Below are positions 50,108 to 62,381 of a DNA stretch of 64,000 bases, piece after piece (position 1 is the first letter of the stretch; each line of letters starts with the position of its first letter). The notes under the pieces were generated by a model that saw nothing but the letters and a program-made list of their open reading frames with translations, was not told where the DNA came from and ran no database searches. Both the position numbers and the translations under genes were made by a program. The stretch is taken from positions 1,145,001 through 1,209,000 of the forward strand of contig NC_092563.1 of assembly GCF_037975245.1 (NCBI RefSeq), read 5' to 3'. The DNA comes from Apostichopus japonicus (taxonomy: Eukaryota > Echinodermata > Holothuroidea > Aspidochirotida > Stichopodidae).

Positions 50108-50773
50108 TTTTAATTAGAATCTATATAAATTTTATATTGAAACATTATTAATGACACACATACTGAAGATGTGCAAAGAAAGAGGGTGGAAATTAAGGTA
50201 GGTAAGTCTCAATGGCTAATCTACCTAAAATTAGGTATGGGTTTGATTTCAATACTGCAAGGGTTTGACACTATACAAGTTACTGTTTAAAAGTAAAATC
50301 CTTGCAAACACAACCACCTTTTCACCATGCAGGTTTTCAATTCACTTTTTCACTTCAAGTCTGTCCTCTCCTTAAATGCTATCGGTATCGACCGATGAGC
50401 TATATACACTGTGTGGGAAAAAGTGTTTGATATGCTCTAATTTTAATTAGAATCTATATAAATTTTATATTGAAACATTATTAATGACACACATACTGAA
50501 GATGTGCAAAGAAAGAGGGTGGAAATTAAGGTAGGTAAGTCTCAATGGCTAATCTACCTAAAATTAGGTATGGGTTTGATTTCAATACTGCAAGGGTTTG
50601 ACACTATACAAGTTACTGTTTAAAAGTAAAATCCTTGCAAACACAACCACCTTTTCACCATGCAGGTTTTCAATTCACTTTTTCACTTCAAGTCTGTCCT
50701 CTCCTTAAATGCTATCGGTATCGACCGATGAGCTATATACACTGTGTGGGAAAAAGTGTTTGATATGCTCTAA
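50108..50773. repeat. Perfect tandem duplication, 333-bp unit, 2 copies
   Basis: TAATTAGAATCTATATAAAT begins at 50111 and again at 50444. By eye the two copies (50108-50440 and 50441-50773) are identical to their ends (TTTGATATGCTCTAA). Very recent, or an assembly join of two haplotypes. No coding sequence in it. Confidence 0.93.
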
Positions 50774-51508
50774 CCCACAGAACTGTTTTGGTGATTAAAG
50801 AGGCATTTCCGCAGCACGAAAGCAATTAGACGGATGCTCCACTGTGACATCATTTCCTGTCACAATAGTTTGTAAATTAAAACACATGTACCACCATGAA
50901 ATATTGTCACGAACATCCCAAACTGTCTAGGTAGAAAACATGGGTAAAGAACTGCATTAACCTAGCCAACGGTTCATGTTGCCATCATTTTAAATATATA
51001 TATACGATAGCCACATATTGGATTTCAAATTGACATTTGATTCATTAACAGCTTCCAATATTTCCTCTGTTAAAGTCATTGAAGTGCATAGTCAACATAA
51101 GAGCCAATAACCCAGGTAAAGTAATTGTAGCAGGTGTTAATATTACATATAAGGTTTACCTTTGCATTAAACTCCCATTAAAGAGAGACATTAAAAGAGA
51201 CCATTGAAGTAATGGATCAAGTTGATTGACATCCAATCATAAACTGGGTACATGCAGGCTCTACGTATGTACTGTAGTTCAATAGAACAAGCAACATTAT
51301 ACAAAATCTGCACAAAATGTAAATACAGGCCTAACTACTGTACACATCTATAGCACACCTGCAGATGTCATATTTAATGTGATTACTTTTAAAGAAATAG
51401 AAGAAAAAAGTGTCTACAAAAAACGAAGAAGAAGGAACACAATGTTATGTTCAGAATGCGTGGAAATGTCATATGGAAGTTTTCATTGTAACACAGGAAA
51501 CAATAAGG

Positions 51509-51541
51509 GTGGGGGAGGGTGGGGGAGGGAGGGGGAGGGGT
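51509..51541 (+). other. G-run cluster (G-quadruplex-capable)
   Basis: Repeated GGGTGGGGGAGGG-type runs, at least five runs of three or more G within 33 bp on the + strand. Confidence 0.55.
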
Positions 51542-51831
51542 GAAATTAGCGTATTAGTTTTGAATTAGATAAAATAGTGCAATGGTACTGTGGAGACAGG
51601 TAAAAGAGGGCAATGAATATGCAGATTTCCTTTGGTAGCAAAATGCTTTTAACCCAGATTATGTTGAGCTAACAAATAACTTTGTTACAACCTTAACGCA
51701 TCATTTTTCACCTGATCATGATAGAATAAAAAAAATGGAATCCAATTCACTCTAGCAAGTAGAGTGCGAAGGTTGTGGGCAGACAGGTATAACCAAGGAA
51801 TCAGGCAAAGTCTTTACAGAACTGTACTTAC

Positions 51832-52040
51832 TCTGTTATTAATTATACTGTAATGACAAAGGCTATGGTGCTCAGCAAATCTCTCGATGGCCTCTTGTAC
51901 AAGTCGATCCAGATCTATTGTTGGGAATGGTGCGAAGTCTCGTTGGATCTGGTTTGGAACTTCACCCGGGCATCTCATGTTTGTCAGCCATTCCGAAGGC
52001 TCTTGTTCTGGGCAGAAACAATTCTCTGCATAGACTGGAG
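51832..52040 (-). CDS. POGLUT2/3-like: POGLUT2/3-like exon after the filamin domain
   Basis: 209 nt, entering in phase 1 (the first base of its first codon is on an exon not found). Encodes PVYAENCFCPEQEPSEWL, then NMRCPGEVPNQIQRDFAPF, and ends HSLCHYSIINNR. The Cys-rich start (NCFCP, MRCP) and SLCHY are conserved just after the filamin domain in this family. Acceptor TTTATTTATTTAG, donor AGA|GTAAGT in phase 0. Confidence 0.94.
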
Positions 52041-53014
52041 CTAAATAAATAAACCAAAACAAAAATGACACCAGTGGACATTAACATTTTAGATAATAGA
52101 AGAAAGAATGTTAATAAAAATAGAACCAAAAGAAACTCAATAAAATTCAGTTCACATTTACATTTGTCTTCACATTTACGTTGGTCGTCATTTTGCGTTT
52201 AAATGCATATGAGGAGATCATGAGATAATTGTCATCATGTATTTTAGAAAAAGAAGCACACTGAATTATAGCAGACAACTTGAGCTGGTGACATGCGCAA
52301 ATCCTCACCTCTCCGGTACCCCACCCTTCCGCCCATCTGCCCCTCCCCTTCCGACCCTCAACCATCACACATTTCTGTGTTTGTCTGTGATAAGACATGC
52401 AGGGAACCTTGGCGGATACAATTAAGCTGTCAGTTTTGGTATCTCTGTTAACTGTATGGTAAGTTTGTTCCAGTTTTGAGGTGTTCTAATCCCATACCTG
52501 CTTGCAAACCTTTCAAACATATTTTAAAAAGACAAAGGAAAACAACAAAAACAACAACAACACCACAATGCTTCATGAGTGCAATGTCCAGAGTTGAACT
52601 GGAGTATCAAGATGACAAAACAACAGGAAACTTCAGTTTGCAATCAAAAGAAAATAAAACTAACAAAATTGATCTCCACTTGACTATGAGCTAGCATTAA
52701 CCTAAAAAACTATGGCGTATTCTCCTTATCATTAACTTCAAGGTATAATTCGCCCTTTTAACAGACAAAAAAATAACAAGAAACAAGCGTCCAAAGTTGA
52801 CCAGGTTGTAATGTTCAAATGAAAAACAGGAAGGAGAAAGTGAAGGGTTGAAGTAAATGAGGCCAATCAAGGTATAATAAATGCACAAAAATATCACCAC
52901 TACTTCCTCGGAAGGGTATTTAATTTTGATGAAAGCTCAATTTGGTATGGAATTTCATATTTCTCCTGCGGTACAAAACTCAAAAAAGAAAATTTCATGC
53001 TCTTTAAATTTTCA

Positions 53015-53905
53015 CACTTTTACAACTCTTCATCTTCACTGCTCTGGAACGTCCCTTTAACAGTCTTGATATTAATACACAGATTTTTTTCCACCAAGTC
53101 TCCCTCCTCTGCCCCAACCCCTTCTCCATTTCCCCTCCTCCAATTATATCTCTTCTTTCTACAATACTGCAAGAAGGGGGTGTACTGTACTTAGCCAAAC
53201 TGCAAATATTTAAAAAAAGGTACAGTACATACCCCCTTTAAGGTAAGAAATCAGACACACTTATAAATATAGCCAATGGTTGTAAAAGGGTCACCAGAGG
53301 TTTCCACGAAAAGCCATGGGAGCTAAGAAGATGTTGCACCAATAAAAAAAAATCATATACCCTCTTTTTTTGCACAAATTTGCTAAATCCAGGACTATGG
53401 GGGATTAAAGTTGTGGATATAGATGTAGATACATATTTTTGAGCTTTTTACAAATCCACATCTTCACTGCTCCCAGAAAATCCCTTTAACAGACTTGACC
53501 TAGAAAGTCACAATTGAAGGATATTAATACACTTAATAATTTTCACCTAGCTCCTCTATTGTCCCTCCCCCTCCCCCAGCTCCACATCCCCTCCCCCATA
53601 TTCATCTCCCCCAATACCTCATCTGTCTACAACACTGCAATAAGGAGTGTACTAAAAACCAATCTACAAGTATTTGTAAAAAAATCACATACGAATAACA
53701 CACTACTTTAAGGTAATAAATCAACACATTAATACAGCCAATGGATGTAAAGGTTCACAGGAGGTTACATGTTTGACAGCTGTTAAACAGATCTAGTAAA
53801 TAGCATAGGAGGAAGATGTTACACCAATAAAAACACCCCCTCTTTGTGCACAAATTTGTTCAAGTTCAGGAATTTGGGGGATTAAGGTTGAGGATACAGA
53901 CCATA
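53015..53905. repeat. Diverged tandem duplication, about 440-bp unit
   Basis: Two blocks share order and wording: CTTCACTGCTC then CCCTTTAACAG, a C/T-rich tract with CTCCCCC-type runs, ACAATACTGCAA/ACAACACTGCAA, AATATAGCCAATGG/AATACAGCCAATGG, GAAGATGTTGCACCAATAAA/GAAGATGTTACACCAATAAA, and GGGGGATTAAAG/GGGGGATTAAGG. First copy about 53030-53430, second about 53462-53905. Confidence 0.8.
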
Positions 53906-54289
53906 GGGAACGAAACAAAAGTTTAACAATAGTTACAAACTGTGCTATCTGTCTTTTGTCAACCAGGTTCATCTTGTTCTGCATTCCTTACATAAAGTAA
54001 GGCATACCATATAAGGTCAATTTAGTTTGCAAGGTCACATTACACAATTTATTTTTTATTTTTTATAAAAGACACATATGTTTGCTTGAACAACAAATGT
54101 TTTGATACAAATCAGTTGTGCCTCCACTCTTCACTTATTTCCTGCAGATCTTGTAACATCAGTCACTCGGTATATAACTACGCCAGAAAAAGCAAACAGG
54201 TGATTTGAGTGTGTGTGGGTGGGTGTATATATGTGTGTCCATGAACAAATCACATAATTTGTTTCAGATCAAAGTTAAACTTCACCAAT

Positions 54290-54505
54290 GCAAGCGTGTA
54301 AGTATAAAACTTTGGCTACCGTAAGGAATAAATGCGAAGGAAGAATTCCGATCGAAAAATGCCTGTAGGCACTTAAAATGGTAGAATGAGAAGGAGGGGC
54401 AATGACCGGGGAGCTGGTCATGGAGGGTGCACAGTGGTAAAGGGTTACCATGGACATTATAGGCACAGTAGAACGGGTGCTAAGGTTTTGAGGAGACAGG
54501 TAAGC
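54290..54505 (+). repeat. Dispersed repeat family 2, copy
   Basis: GGTAGAATGAGAAGGAGGGG, then CAATGACCGGGGAGCTGG, GAACGGGTGCTAAGG and GAGGAGACAGGTAAGC. Matches the 3' half of 38706-39120. Confidence 0.75.
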
Positions 54506-55144
54506 AAGGAACGAAGTAAATATTCACAGATTATGAGGAATCTCTTCAATGCTTGTAAGAACTTTCCCATGCCCATACCAACTATGCCACCTACAGTTTA
54601 AGCCTTTCAGTGCTATGGTTCTTGTTGCTAAATGTCCTGAATGACCTGAAACAACAATAGCTATATTTATGTGCACAGCATCCCCGTAGCACATTGTAAT
54701 GATCATCAGCATGACATTGTTAGGAGCTTAAAGAAGCAATCTACTCATCCGCTTAAACCAATGTCAAGGTCCCAGATATTACAATCGATGCCAATTCACA
54801 TTTTAGACGCATACAATGATACAAAGGCACTGAAAAACTATTTCAAGAAATCGTGTTAATTGCAAAACAGGAGAAATATTTTACGCTATAGTTTTCTATC
54901 AAAAATGCCCAAAAACTGATGGATACATGTATCAAAGGGACAGAAAAACATGTTAAAGTACATGATACTGGGATAAAAAAAAAAAAATCTTCTTCAAGGA
55001 CCTGATAAAACAATTTGCAGACATATTAAGTTTGTTAGCCTTTGTGACTTAAAAAGTGGTAAAACTCAGTTGGGGAACTAAGAAAGGTACCCGTGCACAA
55101 GGAGAGGTCAAGAACAGGTTCTCTTCTTCATTTCATGTGGAAAT

Positions 55145-55480
55145 TCCAAAACTTACTGGTTTGGATATTTACGAGTGACGAGCTTACCTGTCTCCTCACA
55201 ACCTTAGCACCTCATTCTACCGTGCCTATAAAGTCCTGGTAAAATAATAACACTGTGCGCCCTCTATGACCGGACCCCCCCTCGGTCACTCCTCACTACT
55301 CATTCTACCATTAAAAGTGTCTTCACGTGAATTTCTTGTGGATATATTTCCCTTGGATTTCGTCTTGGTTTTCTTTAGCGATCGTTGGAAGTTTCTTTCC
55401 TCGGATTCTTAGGAGTATTGCAGTCCTTTCCAGCCCGATAAGTATCTTTTTTATTGAAAGGGAGGGATTTGGGGACTGTT
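55145..55480 (-). repeat. Dispersed repeat family 2, inverted copy
   Basis: Reverse complement of the family: starts GGTTTGGATATTTACGAGTG and continues GAGCTTACCTGTCTCCTCAC, then reaches CAGCCCGATAAGTATC and GGGAGGGATT. Its outer end is complementary to 56694-56740. Confidence 0.75.
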
Positions 55481-56374
55481 TTTATTCTTTTGGGGACTGT
55501 AAATGGGGACTTTTTGGGGACTGTAAATATTTAAGTTATCGTACAATGCCTACATGTGTAGAAATTCTATTGGGACTACTGCCACAAGTTTCTCTGACTT
55601 GTCAGGTCTAGTTAAAACTCAAACTGACATGTGAAATTGCAAAGCCAAAAAAAAAAAAGAAGCTCGGCTGCATGCATGGATCAGGTCTGTGATCACTGAT
55701 ATATGCTTTTGAGTTCATATTATATTAAAGTTGACTTGCACTCTATTTTTTTTATTTTTTGCAAACTTGAGATGTACAAAATTTTGATTAAATCATGTTC
55801 ACTTATTTCTCTCAAGACAATAAACATTAGATTTACATATCACTATTTATTCAAAATCTGGCTTATAATTAATACAAATGACACTCTACTAATTAAGCTG
55901 CAGATCTACCCATAATCATTTTCTACTCTGCAATTCACCTTAACCTGCAGAAAAATGGGTCCAGTTTTAACTCTATGCTCCCATTGACCTACTTCCAGGT
56001 CAAATCCCACTTCCTCCAATTCCTTTCAAATCTACAATTCTTGTAGACCTACACACCTGCTAAATTATCATACTGATTAACATCACTTGGAATCTCGTCA
56101 GTTTCAACTTTCAATCCAAACTGCGATGTTTATTTTGGGGCCTGCAGACTTAAGTACCAATTAGTGGGTTCTATCACCTTTCTCAAGCACTTGCTAGGTA
56201 TAAATTGTTCCCCTTTTCCCTGAATGTGATCCTCCCATTTCCCTATTATTGTTTTCTGCTGTTACCAACTGTGCAGATGGGCTTGGTATTGGTCATCATC
56301 ATGCAGACTGTATATTGGTGTAGTAAATTTATTCTATGCCAAGCTGTTGAGAATGATAAGTTATTAACGATTAA

Positions 56375-56745
56375 CGGGAAGTTAACCGCTCCTCAAAAAC
56401 GTCCTAAAAACCCCTCCCTATGCAAAAAAAAGGATACTTACTGTATCAGACTGTACACGATTGGTAGCTACCTCAGTATCCAATAGATGGAAAAACTAAG
56501 ATCCTAGGTCACAGTTCCTTACAATTCACGTTAAGAAATATCCAGCCAAAAAACACACAATGCTGGCACTTTGGAAGGTAGAATGAGAAGGAAGAGCATT
56601 GACCGGAAGGGCCGGTCATAGAGGACGCACAGTGTTTAAAGGTTACCAGTTCATTCTAGGCACGGAAGAACGAGGGTGCTAAGGTTGTGGGGGACAGGTA
56701 AGCTTGTCACTCGTAAATATCCAAACCAGTAAGTATTGGGATCAA
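56375..56745 (+). repeat. Dispersed repeat family 2, copy
   Basis: Contains CTAAAAACCCCTCCCTATGC, GATGGAAAAACTAAGATCCT, GGTAGAATGAGAAGGAAGAG, GGGTGCTAAGGTTGTGGGGG and ACAGGTAAGCTTGTCACTCG. Forms an inverted repeat with 55145-55480. Confidence 0.75.
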
Positions 56746-57045
56746 CACCCAGCTGCCACGTTTAGAATTATGTTAAGGTGGGAAACCCTGGTAAGTGTAT
56801 TAGTAAAGTTAATGATTGGAGATAAATTTCTTTAAATTGAATAATAGAGTTTCAAGGTGATATAGTGACAGGTGTCTGAGTTTTTTGACACCCTCAACTG
56901 TTGTTACAAACATGGTTAATTTAAGAAATACTCTAACCAGAATCTGAAAACAAAGGGTGAACAACTCCTGTTAATATGATCTACTTTGTACTGTTGGGGT
57001 CAATGTACTCTACTTTACTTCACATCAGAGAATACTGTCACGCTA

Positions 57046-57067
57046 TCGAATATATATATATATCTAT

Positions 57068-57099
<32 letters not shown>

Positions 57100-57103
57100 C
57101 TAT

Positions 57104-57165
<62 letters not shown>

Positions 57166-57178
57166 GTATATGTATGTA

Positions 57179-57263
<85 letters not shown>

Positions 57264-57280
57264 TTATAAATAAATATATA
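57046..57280. repeat. TA microsatellite
   Basis: About 235 bp of (TA)n with TCTA, TGTA and AAATA interruptions; frames across it are artefacts. Confidence 0.97.
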
Positions 57281-58261
57281 TGCAGTAGCTACCGTTACTT
57301 ACTGTATGATTTGATCGTTACGGAGCCAGCGTAAAAATGGGATTTTGTTTTGCTTTTAAAGTTGAAATAATTTTGTTGCTTTATGTGATAGCTGGCCTCC
57401 TCTAACTACATTACATACACTACAGTACCACAAATCTACCCATCTCTGCTCCTAACCCCCTCCCGCCCACTTCCCCACACCAATTCTCCCCTCCCAATTA
57501 GTAAATTTCAAGCTTGCCATATTACGACAAATCCACTGAACCCAAATCTTTTCAGTACGAAACTATACAGTATAATACGAGAGGCACCTGTAGACAACAG
57601 TATGACGATGCCACAAATCAAAACACTTCCAACTAAGACAAGTTAATGAGTTTTCCATGATTATTTCCGTTGAAATACTTTGTATTTAATTCTATTCAAA
57701 ACATAAACAGGAATTGCGTAATGGAATGCTGATCTGAACAAAATATGATAGGATGACACATTATCTGGTAATGATGTTATCTTTTGATTCTTGTCTACAG
57801 GTACCAAGGTATTATAACGGAATGCTATACATGGCTACCACAGTACAGTGTGTGTGTTGCAGATCACACATTGTGGATGGAGCCTAATTGTTAATTAAAC
57901 CGCACACATACATCCGGTCCTAGTTAGATATACAGTAATGACAGAAACACAGATCTTGTAACTGAATCTGAACCTGAAGGGTAACTTCAATTTGAAAGCT
58001 ATGCTTAAGTCCCTTGAATGTTTGAGGAGTTATGGAAGTTCAATGAACCTTAACTTGGGCAAACCTGGTAAAGTTTGATTTATGAAGATTGTAAGCTACT
58101 GTAGTAGGTCCAGGGACCTTATGGGTGCTTGGTATAAAGTTAAACAGTACACTAAAGCAAGGGGGGGGGGGAGGGAGATAGTGATCTTGTCAGCCACCAT
58201 GAAAACTTTGTCACAGAGCCACAACTCTTATAGGGGTGCATGTACTACCTTCTTTTTAAAA

Positions 58262-58345
58262 AAATGAAAATATTACATTATAAAATGAAAATATAACAAA
58301 ACTGAAAATATTACATCATTATAAAATGAAAATAATACAACAGTA
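58262..58345. repeat. Short AT-rich minisatellite
   Basis: Three to four imperfect copies of AAAATGAAAATATTACAT with TTATA spacers. Confidence 0.6.
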
Positions 58346-59769
58346 TCAAATAAAAATATTTTATTATTATGAATGGAGTGAACAATCAGACAGTTGTACT
58401 GTGTATGCCATCTTGCATTAAAATATTGTACTACTGTACTCAATGTAGTGCCTAGCTACAAGTAAGGAACTCCCAAGGTTTATATGTAATTTCATGTTCA
58501 GCTGTGTATGGTTCTGTGGACCTTTAATACAGTAGGGTAATATTAAAAACCTTGCAGGCAGCAGATAATTTGCCTGGGGGGCATATCACTTTGCCAACGG
58601 GTGCACCACAAACAGATAACACTCGAACAGACATGAGGGAAAGTGAGAACATTAAAAGCCTGAGAATTTAGAGGCAGCATTTCAAATCAGATTGCTGCAC
58701 GATATATACGTCAAAAGCTCAGATGTTGTCGGTAATTGCAAACTTTTGCCACAGTGCTTTGGTTGTGCACCTCATTGACAAGTTCGGCTACGCAGCAGCC
58801 TACATACAGCCTGTAATAAATAGTAAACAGTAAACAGGGATTCTACGTAGAGCTACTGTACTGTACCTGTACAGTACACAGTAGTACTGTAGTTATGTGA
58901 TACTGTAGTCCTTACACAGAGGCTTCTACATGTATCTTGAATTATGCTCAAAGTTGATAACTTCAAGTTAATACTCAAAGAATTGGGGGGAAAAAAATGC
59001 GTAAAAAGCAGTCGAGAATCATATCCTAATGCTTGACCAAAAATTTTAACAAAATTGAGCCTACGGAAGTTCATAAATGTGCTAAAGTGGAAGCATAAAA
59101 ATTAAAAATTACAGAAAACATAGTACTTACACAATTCACATAAAGTACTGTAAGAAGTTAACAATGGGTAAAAGCTACTGTACTGCATAAACTACCAAGC
59201 TATCCATGGCCTTATATATTGTACACCTTGGCTACAGTATATGATCAGGGATTTGGTTACATTGTTTGTAAGAAAATAACCAATTTGAACAGTAATACTA
59301 TGAAAATACTGTCTGAGAATGTCATCAATTGATCAAATATGGATATAATATTTAACAACCTGTCATCCTATTAATCTTATAGGCCGCTGGCAGGAAGTGC
59401 CATCTTGGAAAGATGATTACATACTGACCCATATGTTTAAAGCCCCAAAACACAAGAAAAACAATGATATAATCTCTCTCAGTTAGTGAACCCGCAAAAC
59501 AAATATGGATCCATTGTACAGGCCTATAATTTCACAACTCTGGTCACTTGCTAAAAGTGCCTAAAAACAAATCTAATGGCCAAAAACCATAGTTCTCACT
59601 GGCAAATTTCCAGAACAACAACACAAATGATTTGCTATACAGAGGCTTTTGAGAACAGCCCAATACTATCTGCTGATAAGAGGCTGTAATATATAAGAGG
59701 CTTATGTTAAAGGTACAGTATATATGGAAATCATTCAGATTCTTTCACTTACGCCTGGGAATCCACTGA

Positions 59770-60125
59770 CAATGTGTGTATGTCCTTACAATGTGTGTGT
59801 CCTTACAGTGTGTATGTCCTTACAATGTGTGTATGTCCTTACAATGTGTGTGTGTTCTTACAGTGTATGTGTGCTTACAATGTGTGTATGTCCTTACAAT
59901 ATGTGTGCCCTAAAAATGTGTGTGTGTCCTTACAATATGTGGCTGTCCTTGCAATGTGTGTGTGTCCTTATAATGTATGTCCTTACAATGTGTGTGTCCT
60001 TACAATGTGCATGTCCTTACAATGTGTGTGTCCTTATAATTTGTGAGTGTCCTTACAATGTGTGTATGTCCCTACAATATGTGTATGTCCCTACAATGTG
60101 TGTATGTGTCCTAACAATGTATGTT
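59770..60125. repeat. 14-17 bp minisatellite, about 20 units
   Basis: TGTGTGTCCTTACAA with variants repeated without break. Gives rise to Cys/Val/Tyr-rich frames that should not be taken as a protein. Confidence 0.93.
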
Positions 60126-61991
60126 TGTCGTTAGAAATTATGCAGAGAAATAACAAGAACCGTTGTTTAGAACTTCTACTAGCGAACCACGAAATCCACT
60201 GGCAGTTAGCAAGTAAATAGCTGGAATTTTGAAGCCTGTCTAAGAATTGTATGAACGATACTAATTAAATTTCAACTTACCAGAGTTTTAATGTATACCA
60301 TGTCCAATATACCTTCACTACGGTTTAAGACAATGTGTCAATGGCGGGTGCTAGGGGGGCCTGCAGCACAGACCAGCTTCATAGTGATGTGCAGTGTCAC
60401 ACAATTGGCACTGTAGTTTTACACCAAAGGCACCGCATGCTGCAGAGATACTGTATCTACAGTATTATTTAATTCTGACTGCAGCCTTGCTGCAGGAGAG
60501 ACTGCAGCTGCTGCAGGTTTTAATGCCTTCAACTTCTAGTGTTGAATTCAACACTTCATTTATATTTCATACTTGCTATCAATAAACCCACATTTTGCAA
60601 CGTAAACTTACTATGTACTTAGAATTGCATTGAACACTTTTGCAGTATTAAAAGTTTTTAGAATTGTACTCAATATTATTCATAGTTTAAACAGTTTGCT
60701 AACTGATCCCTTTGGTACTATGTTATGTGCTATTGTTATGTGCTATTTATATGCTTCATACCAGAATTGCACTTTAATACTATTTGTAGGTTTAAAAGTT
60801 CCTGGAGTTGTTTCCAAAGTAATTAAAAGTTTTAAACTTATTATTAATTGTACTCAAATACAATTTATAGTTTAAACTTGCTATATAGAAAAATCTAATC
60901 TCATTAGATTTCTGAGCCATTTGTTTATTAAGATCATATTGATATAAAGATGAACTATATCCATACATGTTACCTAGAATAGTAGTAGAATGCAGTGCTA
61001 AATTTCAATAGTGATTTTAATACAATACATGCACTTATCCTATTCAGAGAATTCTTTTACTGTCCTTGGATATCCAATTTTCTGACAGAAAAAGGCGGTA
61101 CAGTTTGGCTTAACTTTTTAGGATTTCCGCTCATTCTATGCATCCATCTGCCCACTACCACATGTAGAGATTCCAGAGTGCTAGAGACATACAGTATTTT
61201 TATAAGTGCACACACCGTTCTGCTTGATGAGTTACAGATGAGCTCTTCAATGTGTGATTACATCATTGTGGTGTGGACCAGGTAATTGGCAGCCATCTCC
61301 TTCAAAGGAAATCCTTAATATCAACAAACATTTATGCATTAACCAGCTCAATTCATCCATCCACAGTTAAGTTCCCATACTTGATAATACAGATTATTAC
61401 TTGTAGACTTGATGATGTAGAAGCTAAATGTTAGAGTCAGTTGGATAAGTGGTAATGACAGCAGGATTAATACTGTATACCCACTAAGGGGTATAATAAT
61501 AAGCCAGCCTACACGCTGCTTGTTATGTGCTTATATGAGCATAGGAGAGGAGGGAAGAAAATTGTATACCCACTAATAGGTACAACAATAAACAATCCTA
61601 CATGAGGATTATTATTAATTTACAACAGTTATACAGTGTAACTCTCACATGTGGATACTGTATCTGTAGGCAAAGTCAACATACAGAGATATACCAAAAG
61701 AGCATAGCTGAATTTATGACTTATTTTACTTAAATATCAAATCTGGAACATATGCTACTTCAGATGGGAACACTAAAAATTCTGGCTAAAATAGGACCTA
61801 CTCTAAGCAAACTCCCATGGATGATAAATTCCTAAGCTTTACAGGGTCGACAGCAAATGGTGTGACTGCATGAGAGCAGGAAATAAAACCAAGGAGATTC
61901 TATAAGAATAACGAAGGTGCAGAATTGTCCTCTAAAATGTAAAGATATGACAAGACGGGTGCAAAGGAGATAGCAGATGATGGAATGAGAT

Positions 61992-62022
61992 GAAAAAGAG
62001 GAGGAGGAGGAGGAGGAGGGGA
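61992..62022. repeat. GGA microsatellite
   Basis: Short run of AGG triplets on the + strand. Confidence 0.85.
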
Positions 62023-62254
62023 AGGTGGCAATTATTTTCCTTCTCCTTTTTAATTTTCCTTTCACTAAGGTGTCAATTCGTTTGTTCTTTCATTCAAGCT
62101 TCTCCTAACATGTTAACATCCAATCCTGTCTCTCCTTCTGTCCAAACGCCGGCTTTCAAGCTTTGTTTTATTTCTACATCACGTCCCCTCTTCTGAATTC
62201 CAAAGCTAGCATTCAAGCTTTAAGTTTAATTTCTAAATTATTTCACTATCATGG

Positions 62255-62381
62255 ACATATCCCATGTGGGCCATAAACCACATGGGTCATATCCCACATG
62301 GGAAAAGTCCAACATGGGACACGAATCTCATGTGGGACATATCCCAGGTGAGATATATCCCATGTGGGATATCCCATAGGG
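62255..62381. repeat. Cluster of CCCATGTGGG palindrome-like words
   Basis: Eight near-copies of CCCATGTGGG or its reverse complement CCCACATGGG in 127 bp, in both orientations, separated by 5-8 bp spacers often reading ATAT. Confidence 0.85.

Noticed and set aside
57306-57395. Possible filamin-domain exon on - ending in phase 1 before GTAAGT ([12 protein letters not shown])
   Set aside because: Phase and the AGS..IK pattern are suggestive, but there is no acceptor with a pyrimidine tract and no D-G-S-Y/F motif upstream.
59724-60134. 136-codon frame rich in Cys, Val and Tyr
   Set aside because: Translation of a 14-17 bp minisatellite; two frames are open over the same DNA.
60280-60345. Possible exon on - ending CTCTG|GTAAGTTG
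   Set aside because: In the required phase the frame has a stop just before the donor.
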